Assembly: GCA_035578905.1 (NCBI GenBank)
Contig: JAQJVL010001190.1
Coordinates: 145,001-209,000 of the forward strand
DNA from: Stictocephala bisonia
Taxonomy: Eukaryota > Arthropoda > Insecta > Hemiptera > Membracidae
Direction: 5' to 3'
Length of the DNA stretch: 64,000 nucleotides
Shown here in pieces: positions 46,146 through 58,249 of this stretch. The notes beneath the pieces were generated by a model. That model did not search any database. It saw only the letters and a list, made by a program, of their open reading frames with translations, and was not told the DNA's origin. A program made the position numbers and the translations under genes. How positions within the stretch are numbered: position 1 is the first letter of the stretch; each line of letters starts with the position of its first letter.

Positions 46146-47395
46146 CTTTAGGGTTTATTTAAGTTGCGGATCACGCACAACAATCACCACCAGCATCACC
46201 CTCCCTGCCCAGGTAACTGCCCTCCAAGCCATTCTAGTTCTTCCAGGAATAGCTTGAATGACAAATAATTCGCCTTTAGTGAATCAAGACCCTTCCTGAA
46301 TTGGCACCGAGAAAGATCTAGATCCCGCTCCCAGAATAACTTTAGCAGTTCCAGAATCTTCTGGGCTTACACCTCTTCGTTATATTAAGACACCCTTCGG
46401 CCGACTTGACAGTTAGTCAGTCAGTGAGAGAGGGACAGTCTACTCTACAGAGTGGGTTGATTCAGTAGAGGTGACGGTGGCAGTCAAGTGACAGTATTTA
46501 ATTATGACAGTCTAGTGACACGGTGTTAACAGTGACAGTATACCGAGCAGTGTCAGGAATTTTATGAATGGAGACTCGTGTGTGATAAGTAACATTAATT
46601 GCTGTAAATATTGGTGATAAACATCATTAAATAGTGTCTTACTAATAATTTAAGTTTGTAAATATGAGTAATTCATAGTGTCTGAGTTAGCTATTTAGAG
46701 CGTGTAAATAAAAGTATCAGTTAGTAGCCAGAAGGGAATTGGCTATTTATTTGGTCCCTGTTGGACCGTAACAGTTATTTATTATATTTAGGAGCTCGGG
46801 AACGACTTTATTGCTGAGTGGCTAGAGGATAATCAGTGAAAATTAAATATTAGGAGGTAGTTTACCGTAATATCCAAAGTGACTCGTGGTTAAGAGTAAC
46901 GTTGATACATAAATTATTTACAGGATTATTCGTAGCGAGGATGATGAAGCAGAAATAAAATGAAAGTGTTGGTTACACTGATAACACTAAGACATTGCAA
47001 ATAGATGTGCATAGCAAAATACCTTGTAAGTTGTGTCTTTGATGTTGAGGAAGGCAGAAGGTGCAGCCGTAACTGTAGTCTTATCATCTTGATCTTTACG
47101 TAAGACTTTGGAGGAATCGTTTACAAAAGAGATTATACAGCACATTAAGTTAGACCAACAATAATATAGACACGGCTGCCTGGAGGAGACCGCACAAAGA
47201 AATGAGGTTGAACACTTGACTATGGTCACTGAATTTGCTACTTTAAAATATTAACAAAGGACCAAAACATGAAATTAAGATTAAAAGAGGATAAGAAAGT
47301 TTAAACTAGTTAATGGAAGCCTTATTTTACTAGGAGAAGTTAGGCTGTGAAGCCCTCACTAACATTTAATCTGCGACTTAAAAGTGACTTCCGAA
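46146..47395. other. Unassigned block between the two parts of the repeat field
   Basis: Less AT-rich than the surroundings but with no coding domain. At 46751-46771 GGTCCCTGTTGGACCGTAAC resembles the hairpin found at the LTR start near 60820, so LTR remnants may be present. An 80-codon minus frame at 46987-47229 has no recognisable family. Confidence 0.35.
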
Positions 47396-47480
47396 CCTCC
47401 GCCAGTAACCGGGTAGACAGGCCGGGTAGAAGCGATCGCTCAGACGGTCACCCATCCGAGGAACAGCCACTCTCAATATT
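47396..47480 (-). repeat. 5S-like (SINE3-type) repeat fragment
   Basis: Reading leftwards, GAGAGTGGCTGTTCCTCGGA then TGGGTGACCGTCTGAGCG resembles the C box of 5S rRNA (GGATGGGTGACCGCC). The upstream boxes of a 5S gene are not present, so this is not a 5S gene. It resembles 17395-17460. Confidence 0.4.
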
Positions 47481-47899
47481 GTTCCACGCTATTATCTTGT
47501 AATAATGTCGTAAACAAGGTCAAGGTCTGGGAGGATATAACCCATATATGTGTATTCATTGGTGTAACTGTGGTGGTGTGGTGGTGATCTGATTCCAGAC
47601 ACCAACTCACACGCTAAAGACAACGACGGAAACCAGTTGTGTTGAGAGTAGCAGGTAGTAGTGGAAGACCAGTGTGTGCCGGTACGAAACATCTGTTTTG
47701 AGCTGGATGGGAGAGTGGTTTGCAACCACTTGTTTTCAATTAAGCCTGCATATTGACTACTTTGGGTGCATAGATAAATAAGAATATAGTGGTTACTGTT
47801 ATTTAATTTAACTATGCGAAATAATATAAGTTGAAAATATACTTTTTTAAGTGGTATAGATTCTAAATGGTATCTCTAGGTCCTATGTAATGGTTTAAT

Positions 47900-48190
47900 T
47901 ATTGAGTAGCTCTAAGAAGTAGATACTACTTTTTTTATAGGGTTAGTTTGGAACATAGGTAGTAACATAATTATTGAGTGACATTAAGTCTTAAGCAATC
48001 TCTTATATATTATTTAACCCTAAGGTGTAGATAATGTCTTGGTTATTATGTAGCTTACGTCTCAGTTAATGACGCAAGTATGACCTCTCTTAGAAACTTA
48101 GGCAATAACCTAATTATTGAGTAGATTTAGAACTTAATAGATTATTTAATGGTTGGCTTTATGACTTAGGCAATAAGCAGTTTTAAGTCT
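47900..48190 (+). repeat. Field of imperfect short repeats (right part)
   Basis: AACTTAGGCAATAACCTAAT and related variants with ATTATTGAGTAGATTTAG recur, matching the motif family at 45900-46145. Spacing varies, so the period is irregular. Confidence 0.5.
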
Positions 48191-48362
48191 GATATTAATT
48201 AACTATGCGCTATTTCCATCTTTATATTACCATAAAGGTTGTTTGGATAGTTATGTTGTGTTTGTCATCATTTTGAATCATTTTGTTGTGATTTTGAGGA
48301 AAATCTATTATAATCATTGTATTTTAATTTAAATTAACTTGTCTCTAATTTAGTATTATAAC

Positions 48363-48386
48363 TATTATTATTATTATTATTATTAC
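48363..48386. repeat. (TTA)n microsatellite
   Basis: About eight TTA units in AT-rich intergenic DNA. Confidence 0.9.
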
Positions 48387-48909
48387 AGTATTATTAATCT
48401 ACTCTTTTCATATATCTGTAAATTTCTACCATCCATTAATTTTTGAACATTTAATACATACCTTAAAACGTAGTAACTTTGTAATTGCTTGTATGTATGT
48501 AATAACATTATACATATGTAAGGTATTAGTTAAACATTGAGAGCGGGAGAGTGAAAACAGTGAGAGCTCATGAGAGCTAGGGAGAATATTGAGAATTACG
48601 TACTATTGCATACTTAAATACTCAAATTAAAATGTCTTAGACGATATGTATAGTTCGTTTATACGTATACGTTTATCGTGGAAGTCATAAATTTGATTTA
48701 TAAAGTTAATCTAAACACTCAAGACTGATTTGAGTTTGCTACAACTACTAAAACTGGGCTTTATAAGATTGAATCCATTGTCTATAATGTTATAACGATC
48801 TTGATAAGAGGCACGCATATCACAAGATTTTGAATGATAAGGAAGATTGAAACTGAAAGCTTATCAACCCACGTAGATAGTATTCAACGATAATATATGT
48901 ACATATTCA

Positions 48910-49440
48910 ATTAAAAATCAGTTACAATACTAAACAATACTATTTCATATACTCTCTACCACCATAATGGTGAGAAGCTATAATGTATGCATATTTTAAT
49001 ACTAGCTCAAAATACAAATTTAACTTATTCCACAATAAATAACTCATCGATTGTGTTAATTATATTTAAAAAAAGAAAGAAATAACATTTTATATAATAC
49101 GAATGTAGCCATCATACTTTCCCAATTCAGTTATAATATATCGCAAACATCCAAGAGCATATCGACATTTTTCCAATACTCTCTCAATCAGTTCTTGTCA
49201 CCGTTTGTCGTGAAAGGACACACCAGATTGTTTGTAATACTGTAGTTTTCTGATAAAGTGAGATTTATTTTCGTTTTATTTTACCATCCAATATTAAAAT
49301 ATTGACGATTTCGTGACATAAAAATGTTTTCGTGATAAAATGTTTACCTACGACTTTCCAATTGCCGTCTTGTTTTGTTGTAACAGTTATGCGGTTAAGT
49401 ACATATCGATCTGTTGGCTTGAAATAAAATCTCTTATTAG
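48910..49440 (+). repeat. Segmental duplicate block A, copy 1
   Basis: Aligns directly with 54580-55110 with many differences. Anchors are CTCTCAATCAGTTCTTGTCA near 49181 (exact also at about 54819) and CCAGATTGTTT. A copy on each side of the 52.8-kb gene implies local duplication. Non-coding in both. Confidence 0.6.
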
Positions 49441-49449
49441 TTGATTTTA

Positions 49450-52400
49450 AACTCAAAATAAATTTGTTATAGTTTTTTAAGTACTAATAAATATGCAATT
49501 GTTGTTATTTTGTAAATATATTTACATTTGCATTAAGCATGACTTTTAAATTCACAATCATTAAGAAACACTCCTGGCAGAATTAAGTGTGCCGTCAAGT
49601 TTCTTTTGGCTGCATAGCCATCCATACTAATAAAGTGTTTTTATGTTTACATTATTTTAAAAGCAAAGTTTAAATTAAAAATTCAATGAGAGCTGAAATG
49701 ACAGGACCTGAGGCGGGCGGATGACTGTGTGTTTTTAATGTAAAACAGTAGAGTGGAGTTTTTTACTTTAGTTAGACATTTATTGTAAAAACATTTATAA
49801 TCGTTAACTTATATTATAAATATTATTATTACTAGATTTTTTTATTATATCCTAATATAAATCCACACAAAACAAATATCCTTTCAAAAGGTTTTTTTCC
49901 TAAACAAATGCAGTGAGAGACACGCCACTTTTTCACCTGTAAGTGACTCTTGTTGTTGATAAAATATGGCCCATTTCAATAGTTAGGGTCAACTATTAAT
50001 ATAAATAATTGACTAACTATATAATGTGTTATATTCACATAACCTTCACGAAACTGCTATATAGTAAGGTCCTACTTTAAGAATACTGACAGATAACGTC
50101 ATCTATTATAGTCTACTATCCTCAATCACTAAATTTGTTTGCCTCTCGATCCAATTTTATCTTACTGACTTTGCTCTAAATAAGCGATCTTTAAAAAAAT
50201 ACTCAAACGTGATTAATAAACGAATTTTTTCAGTTAAAAGTTTATTCCAATATGATTTTCACAACTATTATAAACTCTCAAATCGTGATAAATCTAAATT
50301 TACTGTTTTTTGTTGTCGTTTGTCAAGTTTTATTGTTATTTAAACTTACTTAAAATTTTGTATTTATAATTTTTGAAATTTTTTTTAATTAATATAAGAG
50401 GTTTTATGTATCTAAAAGCAGGTGGGAAAGGAGACAAACTGCTTAAAACTTGTTTATAAATTATCTTACAATTAGTATATTGTACTTAAAGAAAATCCAA
50501 TGTTGACTGACAAGCTTAACGTTTTAATACCTGAAAGCATCAGTTAACAAAGAACAGTATTTAACGAATGAGTCGTCTAATGTGTTACAATCATATTATT
50601 TAATGTTAACATGATTTAAATTGTTACTAAATAATTATAAAAACAACAATGTAACCACAATATGAATTATGTCAGTTTTAAAATACCAAAACGTGATTGT
50701 GTTATGTTCAAATCAATTATATAACTACTTTTACCTATATCATAATTTACCATAGCGTATGGTTACCAGGATAATGCCGAAATGCATTTAGTTTACGAGT
50801 TCAAATAAAAATAACAGTATTAACAGGATTTTGTGCACTGTGCAATATCGTTATTAATTATATAGTTCTGTGATGAGAATCGACTTGCTGCTCAACGCGA
50901 AAATCACAACCGTTATCCGTTTATACCTGCTCCAAATCCCTAACTGTTCACTAGGCTCCAACAGTGTTTAGTTGAAAAAGGAACGGTTTGTAAGTAAGAA
51001 AGCAATTAAGGTAGGTCAAGCAATGTGTAATGATTCCTGACAGAGTTGATAATCCACGAGTTAGAAGCAGGGATATAACAAGAGAGGTCGATGGTTCTCA
51101 GTAGTAGGTCCTGACAGATAGCGATGTTCATCCTTACCATTCCACTTCTGTCGATATCATCAAACCTAACTACTTTGATCCCTGAATTGAGTTGTTTGTT
51201 TCATTCTTAAATCTATTGTTTTATTTGTAGACTAGAACATTGAGTTTACGGCACACCACACCGGCAATATAAATAAGTATAAACGCTATCTTTTTTATCA
51301 TGATTATCCAAATTTAATTTCTGTTACGCCATTGGTAAACAAGTTTAAGATGAGCCTCTAATAAACCTTACTTTAATATTTTCATGACCCCCCCCCCCCC
51401 GGCCAGCTTCTAACGACTAGTAAACTCACGGAAAATAATATCTTCTTGTGTCATGATGCAACAATGAATTTTAATGATTCTAATTTTAAAGTTGAAATAT
51501 TACTTATTTCATTCCAAATATTTGGACCTAATCAGTATATTGTAATGTATAAATGAAGGCATAATCTGATTTTCTGAGTAATAACAATATTGTGTTTTAT
51601 GATACTTAATAAAATATAGCTTTTTATTATAGTTTGGTAGCATAACACTTGATAAATTCCCTCGCAACAGTTGCTAACTGTGGTGGTACGTTGCAAATTG
51701 GTCGTTTGCACAAGCTCAGTCATTAAGTTGCATTCTGTCTAAACCTTTAATTAAACCCAAATTATTCTTTTCGCATATTGTAAATCCATCAGAACTACCT
51801 TTTTTGTTGAACGAGTTAAATAATTATAGGGAAATAGATTATATGTTAATATATGTCATATAGTTAAATTAAGCTTGATTATGATTTGGTTTGACAAAAT
51901 ACATTGTTTCATAACAAGACGCCAGTATTCTATGAAAACAAGTATTCTATGTTGGGAAGCCATGTGGTGTTTTATTATACAATAGTAGTCATTTGTTATA
52001 TTATGTATACATTGTAAACACATTTATGTAATATATATATATAACTAGGTGGAAAAATATAGAAACGCTTTCTCAACTTTTGTATGAATTCACCTGTATA
52101 ATTAAAATCTTGTAAATCACAATGGTTACAAAGAACATACTTTTTCACTTCATTAGTGACATTTCATCGTTTCAGGGGGACGGTCAGAGAGGTGTTGAAT
52201 AAATGTTAAATTTATCCATTTTTAAAATTATTTATAACAAGATTTTAATTGTTTGGTTGCAAATAGTTCTACGTATTTCTTTGAATATATCAGAACCGAA
52301 ATTGATTAACTTTTAATGTATTTTACATTATTTCAAAGGCAAAGATAACATTAAAAATTCAATCAGAGCTTATTTAACGTTTTTCTTCTTAATAAGTGCA

Positions 52401-52600
52401 ATTAGTTACACGTCAATCGTTCACCTGCGCAAGTAGCTCTTCATATTAATATACCACAGCAAATACATATTATTACAAATATTACATTTTAAATAATATT
52501 TTCATGTAAACGATCTCATCTTTTTAGTCGTGTTCATTTATTAAGAAACAAAAATATTGTATAAATTATTATTACTAAAATACTTTGGTTATCTAAATGT
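49450..52600. other. Intergenic, AT-rich, with a small local duplicate
   Basis: 49660-49960 and 52330-52450 are related (ATTAAAAATTCAATGAGAGC against ATTAAAAATTCAATCAGAGC, and TTCACCTG contexts). A run of 13 C lies at 51388-51400. No gene is seen; the moderately GC-balanced stretch at about 50880-51190 is unassigned. Confidence 0.4.
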
Positions 52601-52639
52601 TTTAATTTAGCTCCTTACATGTCTAAAAATATATCGCTT

Positions 52640-52831
52640 AACGCAAAACTGTTTCATCAATTACTCGTGTTTCCCAGGATACAAATAATACATGAACCCG
52701 TAACAAAACCTGATGTAACCACGGAAACTTGTGTTTCTTGCTTTCAAACTCTGATTAGACGTGTTTTTCATTTGCTCTGTGTTTTCTGCGAATACTTTGA
52801 TATTTCTCTGTGATACCAGTTATAACGTACC
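52640..52831 (+). promoter_or_regulatory. Conserved upstream region of paralogue B
   Basis: Aligns with the minus-strand upstream region of paralogue A. The identical 37-38-bp block starts TCTGATTAGACGTG at about 52751 and ends near 52788. TTTCTCTGTGATACCAG just before the start may be a splice acceptor of a leader intron. Confidence 0.45.
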
Positions 52832-53281
52832 ATGGCCTTTTTGAAGAAGTTACCTCTTGATATGTCAGTTGTTGTTAAGGGAGCTTTATTAGTGGGTGCT
52901 GCTGCGTGTATGTATGCTGTGTGGTCCTGGTTGGAGTCAAGAGATGGTCCAGGGTCAAGTGGTCAAGGAAAGAAGAAGAATAGCAAGATCCTAGCTATGT
53001 ATGAAGAAAAGTTAAAAGAAAATCAAAAAAATTATCGAAAAAGTGACGAAATGGAGGCCGGAAATAAGAAGTATCTCCTTAGGGAAAGTGAAGAAAAATT
53101 ACCAGTTTGTGCTAATAAAAAAGTCTTAGAAGACATTCAGAAATCAATAGAAATATGCATAAAAGACCCTACCAGAATAATTGCGTTACAATGCTTGGAC
53201 AACCAAACTCAACAAATTACAACCAAGTTTTTCAGAGTCAATAGTAGTGGGGATCTAATCCCTGTAGATAACGATGTATGA
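52832..53281 (+). CDS. Small membrane-anchored protein of unknown function (149 aa, paralogue B)
   Basis: Intact single-exon ORF starting in strong Kozak context (ACCATGG). N-terminal MAFLKK, a hydrophobic segment at residues 13-34, a basic KKKNSK stretch at 47-52, then ILAMYEEKLKENQ, likely helical, and a polar C-terminal domain with IIALQCLDNQTQ and SGDLIPVDND. Compared with the 9716-10177 protein the first 60 residues differ at eight positions only; the middle (60-95) differs strongly in sequence and length, and the C-terminal third is intermediate. That pattern points to constraint on the membrane segment and the C-terminal motif. No known family is recognised. Lineage-specific gene is the best description. 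Confidence 0.75.
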   Translation: MAFLKKLPLDMSVVVKGALLVGAAACMYAVWSWLESRDGPGSSGQGKKKNSKILAMYEEKLKENQKNYRKSDEMEAGNKKYLLRESEEKLPVCANKKVLEDIQKSIEICIKDPTRIIALQCLDNQTQQITTKFFRVNSSGDLIPVDNDV

Positions 53282-53357
53282 ATTTAATATGTTATATCTT
53301 TATATTTCATTTGATTGTATTATAGTACAAATTTGTAATTGTTGAATTTTTTAAGTC

Positions 53358-53363
53358 AATAAA
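53358..53363 (+). terminator. Poly(A) signal AATAAA
   Basis: About 77 nt after the stop codon, in a GTCAATAAATGTT context that is conserved in paralogue A. Confidence 0.6.
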
Positions 53364-53369
53364 TGTTTT

Positions 53370-54575
53370 CTTCAAAATATTGTAATTTTTTTATAAAATT
53401 ACAATCGGATAGTCATCACTTAGTTAAATAATGTAGTCATGACCCACAGTTGATAAACTCAAAATAGACGTAAAACCATATACAAAAAAGGATAAGATAT
53501 TCAGAGCACAAAAATGTATGGAATGTAATATCTATTTATTTTGTATCCTAGGATTTTTAAACTATCATCGCTTCTAAATCAAATTAGATATTCATATGGC
53601 ATAAATATAATGATAGTACAAAACCAATTGTTAAATGGTAAAAATATTTAAATTCAGCAAGAAACACTTTAAGAATATTAAGAACTAGTAAAGTTTGTAT
53701 TTCAATATTCCATAGTGCTTACACAATTGTTCTTAACTTTGCATTTTTGCACTTATTTCAACTTTATTTACTATTTAGACTTCTAATTAACAGGAATCTT
53801 TACACTTCCTATTTCCTATTCCTATTTATACTTGTAATTAATGAGAGTGTAAGAGACAAACCCCGATGAGTGAAACCACAGTTATAAAACAATATCTTAT
53901 TCTTGTCGCAGGTAGCAAATATACACCTACAATAAATTAAACAAATGTATACGACGTTACATAAGAACAATTAAGACGAAAAGATTGGGAAGGATCACGC
54001 AGGAAATGAAAAACCTTTAATGGCAAACTGAGCCTTAGACTTAAGTTATTTCTTATAATTATACTGTAAATATTGTTAAGTAGTAGACCAAGCTGCCTTT
54101 ATAGGATATTATCAACTCTGGCTTTGTATGCCATAAAACATGTATTGTCTGTTTTGGAAAAGTAAAAGTTTTTCTATTCGATAACTTTAATAATGGAGTA
54201 AGGAAATACGCTCATTTTCCATTACTCAAGTTGTGTATAAAAAAATACACAACTTGTTTTTTTTTTAATAGTGTATTATCTGATAAAATAAGCCTAATAT
54301 AAAATTATCGATATCAAGATTTGGAGCTGAAATCGACTTCATATTTTTTTTATTTCATGAATAGGAAAACTGGTTTCATTAACTGGTAAATAAATTATTG
54401 GCTTAAAATGAAAAAAGAGTCGATTGTGTATTATTGTATATTGACCTTAAAACCAAGCACGCCTATCAGATATTATCTTAAATGTTATGGAGGAATAAAT
54501 GTCAATACTTATCTAACTCACTGAGATCATGTGCAACGAAAATTCTTACATACAACATTGACGTATCAACTAATA
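53370..54575 (+). other. Downstream flank of paralogue B; empty site for the palindromic element
   Basis: Aligns inverted with 7920-9715. GGCAAACTGAGCCTTAGACT near 54021 marks the position next to which the left copy carries the hammerhead element; here the sequence runs on without it. An inverted repeat of 54227-54238 with 54245-54256 (CAAGTTGTGTAT) lies further on. Non-coding. Confidence 0.55.
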
Positions 54576-54579
54576 AACT

Positions 54580-55110
54580 AAACAATATTAATAATATAAT
54601 CTAACACCATTATGGAAAGAGACTATAATGTAAGCATATTAATAAATTAAAATACAAACTTATCTTAGCCAAAAATAACGTGTCGATAGTATTCAACTAT
54701 ATATTAACCTAAGTTAAGAAATAACACTTAAAAGGAATATGAATGTACTTTCTCGATCTTCAGTTAAAATATACCGCACAAATCTAAGAGAACTATCGAC
54801 GTTTTCCCAATAATCTCTCAATCAGTTCTTGTCATCATTTGTCGTATTTGACACTCCAGATTGTTTTGGAAACTGAAATTCTCTAATATTGACAGATTTC
54901 CTATTTTATTTATTTCTCCAAAATTCGAATATTGTTGGTTTTATGCGAAGAAAAAAGTTCATAAAAAACGTATTTTATCAAATATTTTTCTTACAGATAA
55001 CATCTATCCAATTGACATAATGATTATTTATGTGTAAGTGCACTTGTTGAGTTTATAATGAATGATACAAATATATCGATTAGTACTTACTTTAATTAAT
55101 AAAATAAATA
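54580..55110 (+). repeat. Segmental duplicate block A, copy 2
   Basis: Direct diverged copy of 48910-49440. See that entry for anchors. Confidence 0.6.
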
Positions 55111-55129
55111 AATTAAAACTTTCCTTTGC

Positions 55130-56135
55130 TTGACTACTCAATTAGGCCTATTAAGTAAAATGGATTTCTTTAAACTTCTGTTGGGCTTCTACTTACTTAC
55201 ATTAGGTTCAAAGGAACAAACACAAGGTTGGGTACAAATGTGATTATTTAATGAATATCGATTGATGATATTTACATAAAATGATAATTTAGTATGAAAA
55301 ACAATCACTACAAGTATTAAAACATAAACCTCAGTTAGGTATTGGTTGAGTGAGACTACTTGTAGTTGAGCATGGTTGGTCGTGATGGTCTTGATTTATT
55401 TTATAAGAAATAATAAGAAATAAATAAAGACTTTAAATAAGGAAGATAGTCTTGCTAATTATTAATAAAAGGTAAATAGGAAATGGCAAATGCTTTACAA
55501 GTATTAGTTGGAAAGTTCGATAATTATAGTCTAATGTCGATTATATTAAAATTATTCTGGATATCTTTAAAGTACTTGATTAATAGTTATAGGTACTGAT
55601 GTAAATAATTTTTAGCTTATTCTTGATATTAATGACAATTTTACTATTTTATTTTACTTAACAATTGTTAACACAATAAAATGGCTTGCTTTCATCTCCA
55701 TTGCTGGGTGAAGAGAGATAGTCCTTCTTCCAAATGTACTGTTGGAAATAATTTAACTACACCATATGTTTTAATTTAATGCTGGTCATACACCGAAACA
55801 CTAGCCATTTTATGGTGGAAAATATTTTCCATTAAATAGTTTTTATGTTGGAAATTAATTATGAGTTATACTATACTTAAAATAACTGACTAAAATAAAT
55901 AGGCTTATTGCAATACTAACTAATATTAATTAGTAACTGACTAAATAATTTATTTTTTATATACACATAGGTCTATTTATTTTATTTCAAAGAGTTTAAA
56001 TGTCATAAGTTTCGACTTATTAGATTCATTTACGATGTTCAAATTGCCCAACTTGTTTACAAATCAACAGTTGTGAGGTTAAGTAAATAACGTAATGTTG
56101 GCTTAAATGTAAGGCTGTGAAGTACGATTGCACAT
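55130..56135. other. Intergenic or retroelement flank
   Basis: No gene is supported. A 27-codon frame at 55160 (MDFFKLLLGFYLLTLG...) looks like a signal peptide but stops at once and has no clear donor site. This stretch may hold the decayed 3' part of the neighbouring Pao element. Confidence 0.3.
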
Positions 56136-56139
56136 TTCT

Positions 56140-58020
56140 ACTCATTATATATTTGAGTCATATTCTAAAAACAATTCCTATTTTTAAAGCTATTTGCGTA
56201 CTTATTGGAGTCTTTTCTCAGCCAGTACTTTGTTTTTTTGGTAGAGATTATGGTTGTCAATGAATGGAAGTTTCACTTCATAACGTCCTTCTTGATCAAT
56301 TATAGTTGTGACAGATTATGGTTGACAATGAATGGAAGTTTCACTTCATAACGTCCTTCTTGATCAGTTATAGTTGTGACAGATTATGGTTGTCAATGAA
56401 TGGAAGTTTCACATCATAACGTCCTTCTTGATCAATTATAGTTGTGACAGATTATGGTTGTCAATGAATGGAAGTTTCACTTCATAACGTCCTTCTTGAT
56501 CAATTATAGTTGTGACAGATTATGGTTGTCAATGAAAAGAAGTTTCACTTCATAACGTCCTTCTTGATCGATTATAGTTGTGACAGAAAATGATCCTTAA
56601 CATTCATCTGAATTCCCTTCTCCGATTGGTGCTCAGGAGGTTATTTTATCCTGATCAAGTCTAGAATCCACCATTCTGCAACACTTTCACCTTGACTAAA
56701 CAAACTACTGTTACAACAGTAGATAAACAACCATTTACGTATGTTGGGCTTCCAGCTACTTTACCCATCAATGTCCATCCTGGAGGTGTATTCATCGCCA
56801 CTAGTCCAGAATCCAGTTAAAGACGATCACCTGACAGATCAGACCCTACTAAAATACTAATTGGTAGATTTGACACTTTAATATCGATCAAAGATATTAA
56901 CTTTCCTAGCCAGTTGGTGGTCATGATCAATATCCCTAAAAACCTTAGGCTGACTCAATACTTCATAGTTACACCTGTACGAATCATCTTTGTTTGACAT
57001 ATGCTCTGTTGTGGATCTTTTCTGCAGTTTTCACATTACTCAACGGAGAATGTTCAATTCATTCTTAAAGCAAAGATTTGTACTCAATCCCAGAGGATAC
57101 AGTCTGAGCTATATACAAACTCTCAGAACCTATGTCAAACAACATGCACACAGGTATGATGGTGTTGGTCTCAGGATTTCTCTGGTTAGCTATTAAGGTC
57201 TCTGGGATGAGATACATCGTTTGAATGGTTAGGTCTACTAGATAACTTATTATCTTCTACCAGAGAACAAGTAATTTTAGCCTCAGGTTTCAACATATTA
57301 GCAGGTCTAGAAACATTACTCTTGGAATGAAAACTAGGGCACATGACGACAAAGTGTCGTTCTTTACACAGTAGTCAAAGTAGCTTAACATTTTTTATTT
57401 TGTTGTCTGGTTTTAAGCAACAAAAACAGCACCTCTATTTTTGTGTGGTTTGAGTTTTTCATCTAGAGCCATTTTCTGCGCTGAGACACAATATAAATTT
57501 GTATGCGATTTGAAAAAATTAAAATCAAGGATTACTGAAAGACACTAAGCTAGCAGCAGTAGAAGTAGAAAGTTCTATAGTTTGGGTACGTGAAAAATAT
57601 TTCTTAGTATGGTTACTTTTCTTGTATTTTTAGTTCAGGTCTACTCCAAATACAGACATTGCCAATCCAATTCTTTGTTCTCTACCAACTTTTGAAAGCA
57701 TAAATGTCATTAAAGTGTTCAAACAATCCTGAGGACTTTCCCCAGTACGATGGGAACTTCGTTGCCAAGTTCGTAAGAGGTCTTCCGGCATGCAGGACTC
57801 TACCATTGGGTATAGAAGACACGCGCATTTGTCGGTTGTTACACTTAGTTTCTAAATTGTTGAATTGAGACTCAAGTTTATCGTATAAAGGTTAGAGAGA
57901 CATCTGGTTCTTACTTTCTAGTGAATTTGTTAACACTATTTTAAGCAGCTCTCTAACGTATACCTCTACCAATAAATCATATTTACTCAATATGGTTTTC
58001 AAACTTTTCGTACAACATCG
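56140..58020 (-). mobile_element. Degenerate BEL/Pao retrotransposon (gag, protease, start of RT)
   Basis: Reading leftwards: gag pieces at about 57950-57650 (MPEDLLRTWQR, then GKSSGLFEHFN), a zinc knuckle near 57360 (RHFVVMCPSF), a protease region with FDIGSESLYIA near 57140 and ISILVGSDLSG near 56875, DSGLVAMNTPPGWTLMGKV near 56800-56750, then EGRYEVKLPF near 56555 and LAEKRLQ near 56225. This is the BEL/Pao order, with the protease-RT linker (GRYEV.LP) typical of that group. Frames are broken throughout. It abuts the Gypsy integrase remnant at about 58030. Confidence 0.7.
56245..56585 (-). repeat. 68-bp tandem repeat (5 copies) inside Pao coding sequence
   Basis: Units start at 56245, 56313, 56381, 56449 and 56517. 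The minus strand of each reads through DQEGRYEVKLPFIDNHN, so the repeat arose from the protease-RT linker of the Pao element. A 68-bp period is not a multiple of three, so the frame changes with each unit. Units differ by only a few bases and are younger than the decay of the host element. Confidence 0.9.
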
Positions 58021-58075
58021 GGAATGCCTAACAATGCAAATAATCTTTTTATGTATTTTATGGCTGTATTTGATT

Positions 58076-58246
58076 TTAAATCACACTTCATGTTTTGTAT
58101 ATCAATATATCTAGAAAAATAATCTCCTACAACCAGATACCAGGATACATTAACCTTAAAGTAATCAAGACCCAGTACTTAAATCACACTTCATGTTTTG
58201 TATATCAATATATCTAGAAAAATAATCTCCTACAACCAGATACCAA
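58076..58246 (-). pseudogene. Gypsy integrase core fragment, partly duplicated
   Basis: WYLVVGDYFSRYIDIQNMKC is encoded on the minus strand at both 58076-58142 and 58180-58246, a direct repeat of about 67 bp. The first integrase aspartate context (VVGDYFSRY) is intact. Only this part of the core (to GIPDVVRKV near 58020) is left. Confidence 0.65.
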
Positions 58247-58249
58247 ACA

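Noticed and set aside
47396..47480. 5S rRNA gene
   Set aside because: Only a C-box-like segment is present; the rest of the 120-nt gene is missing.
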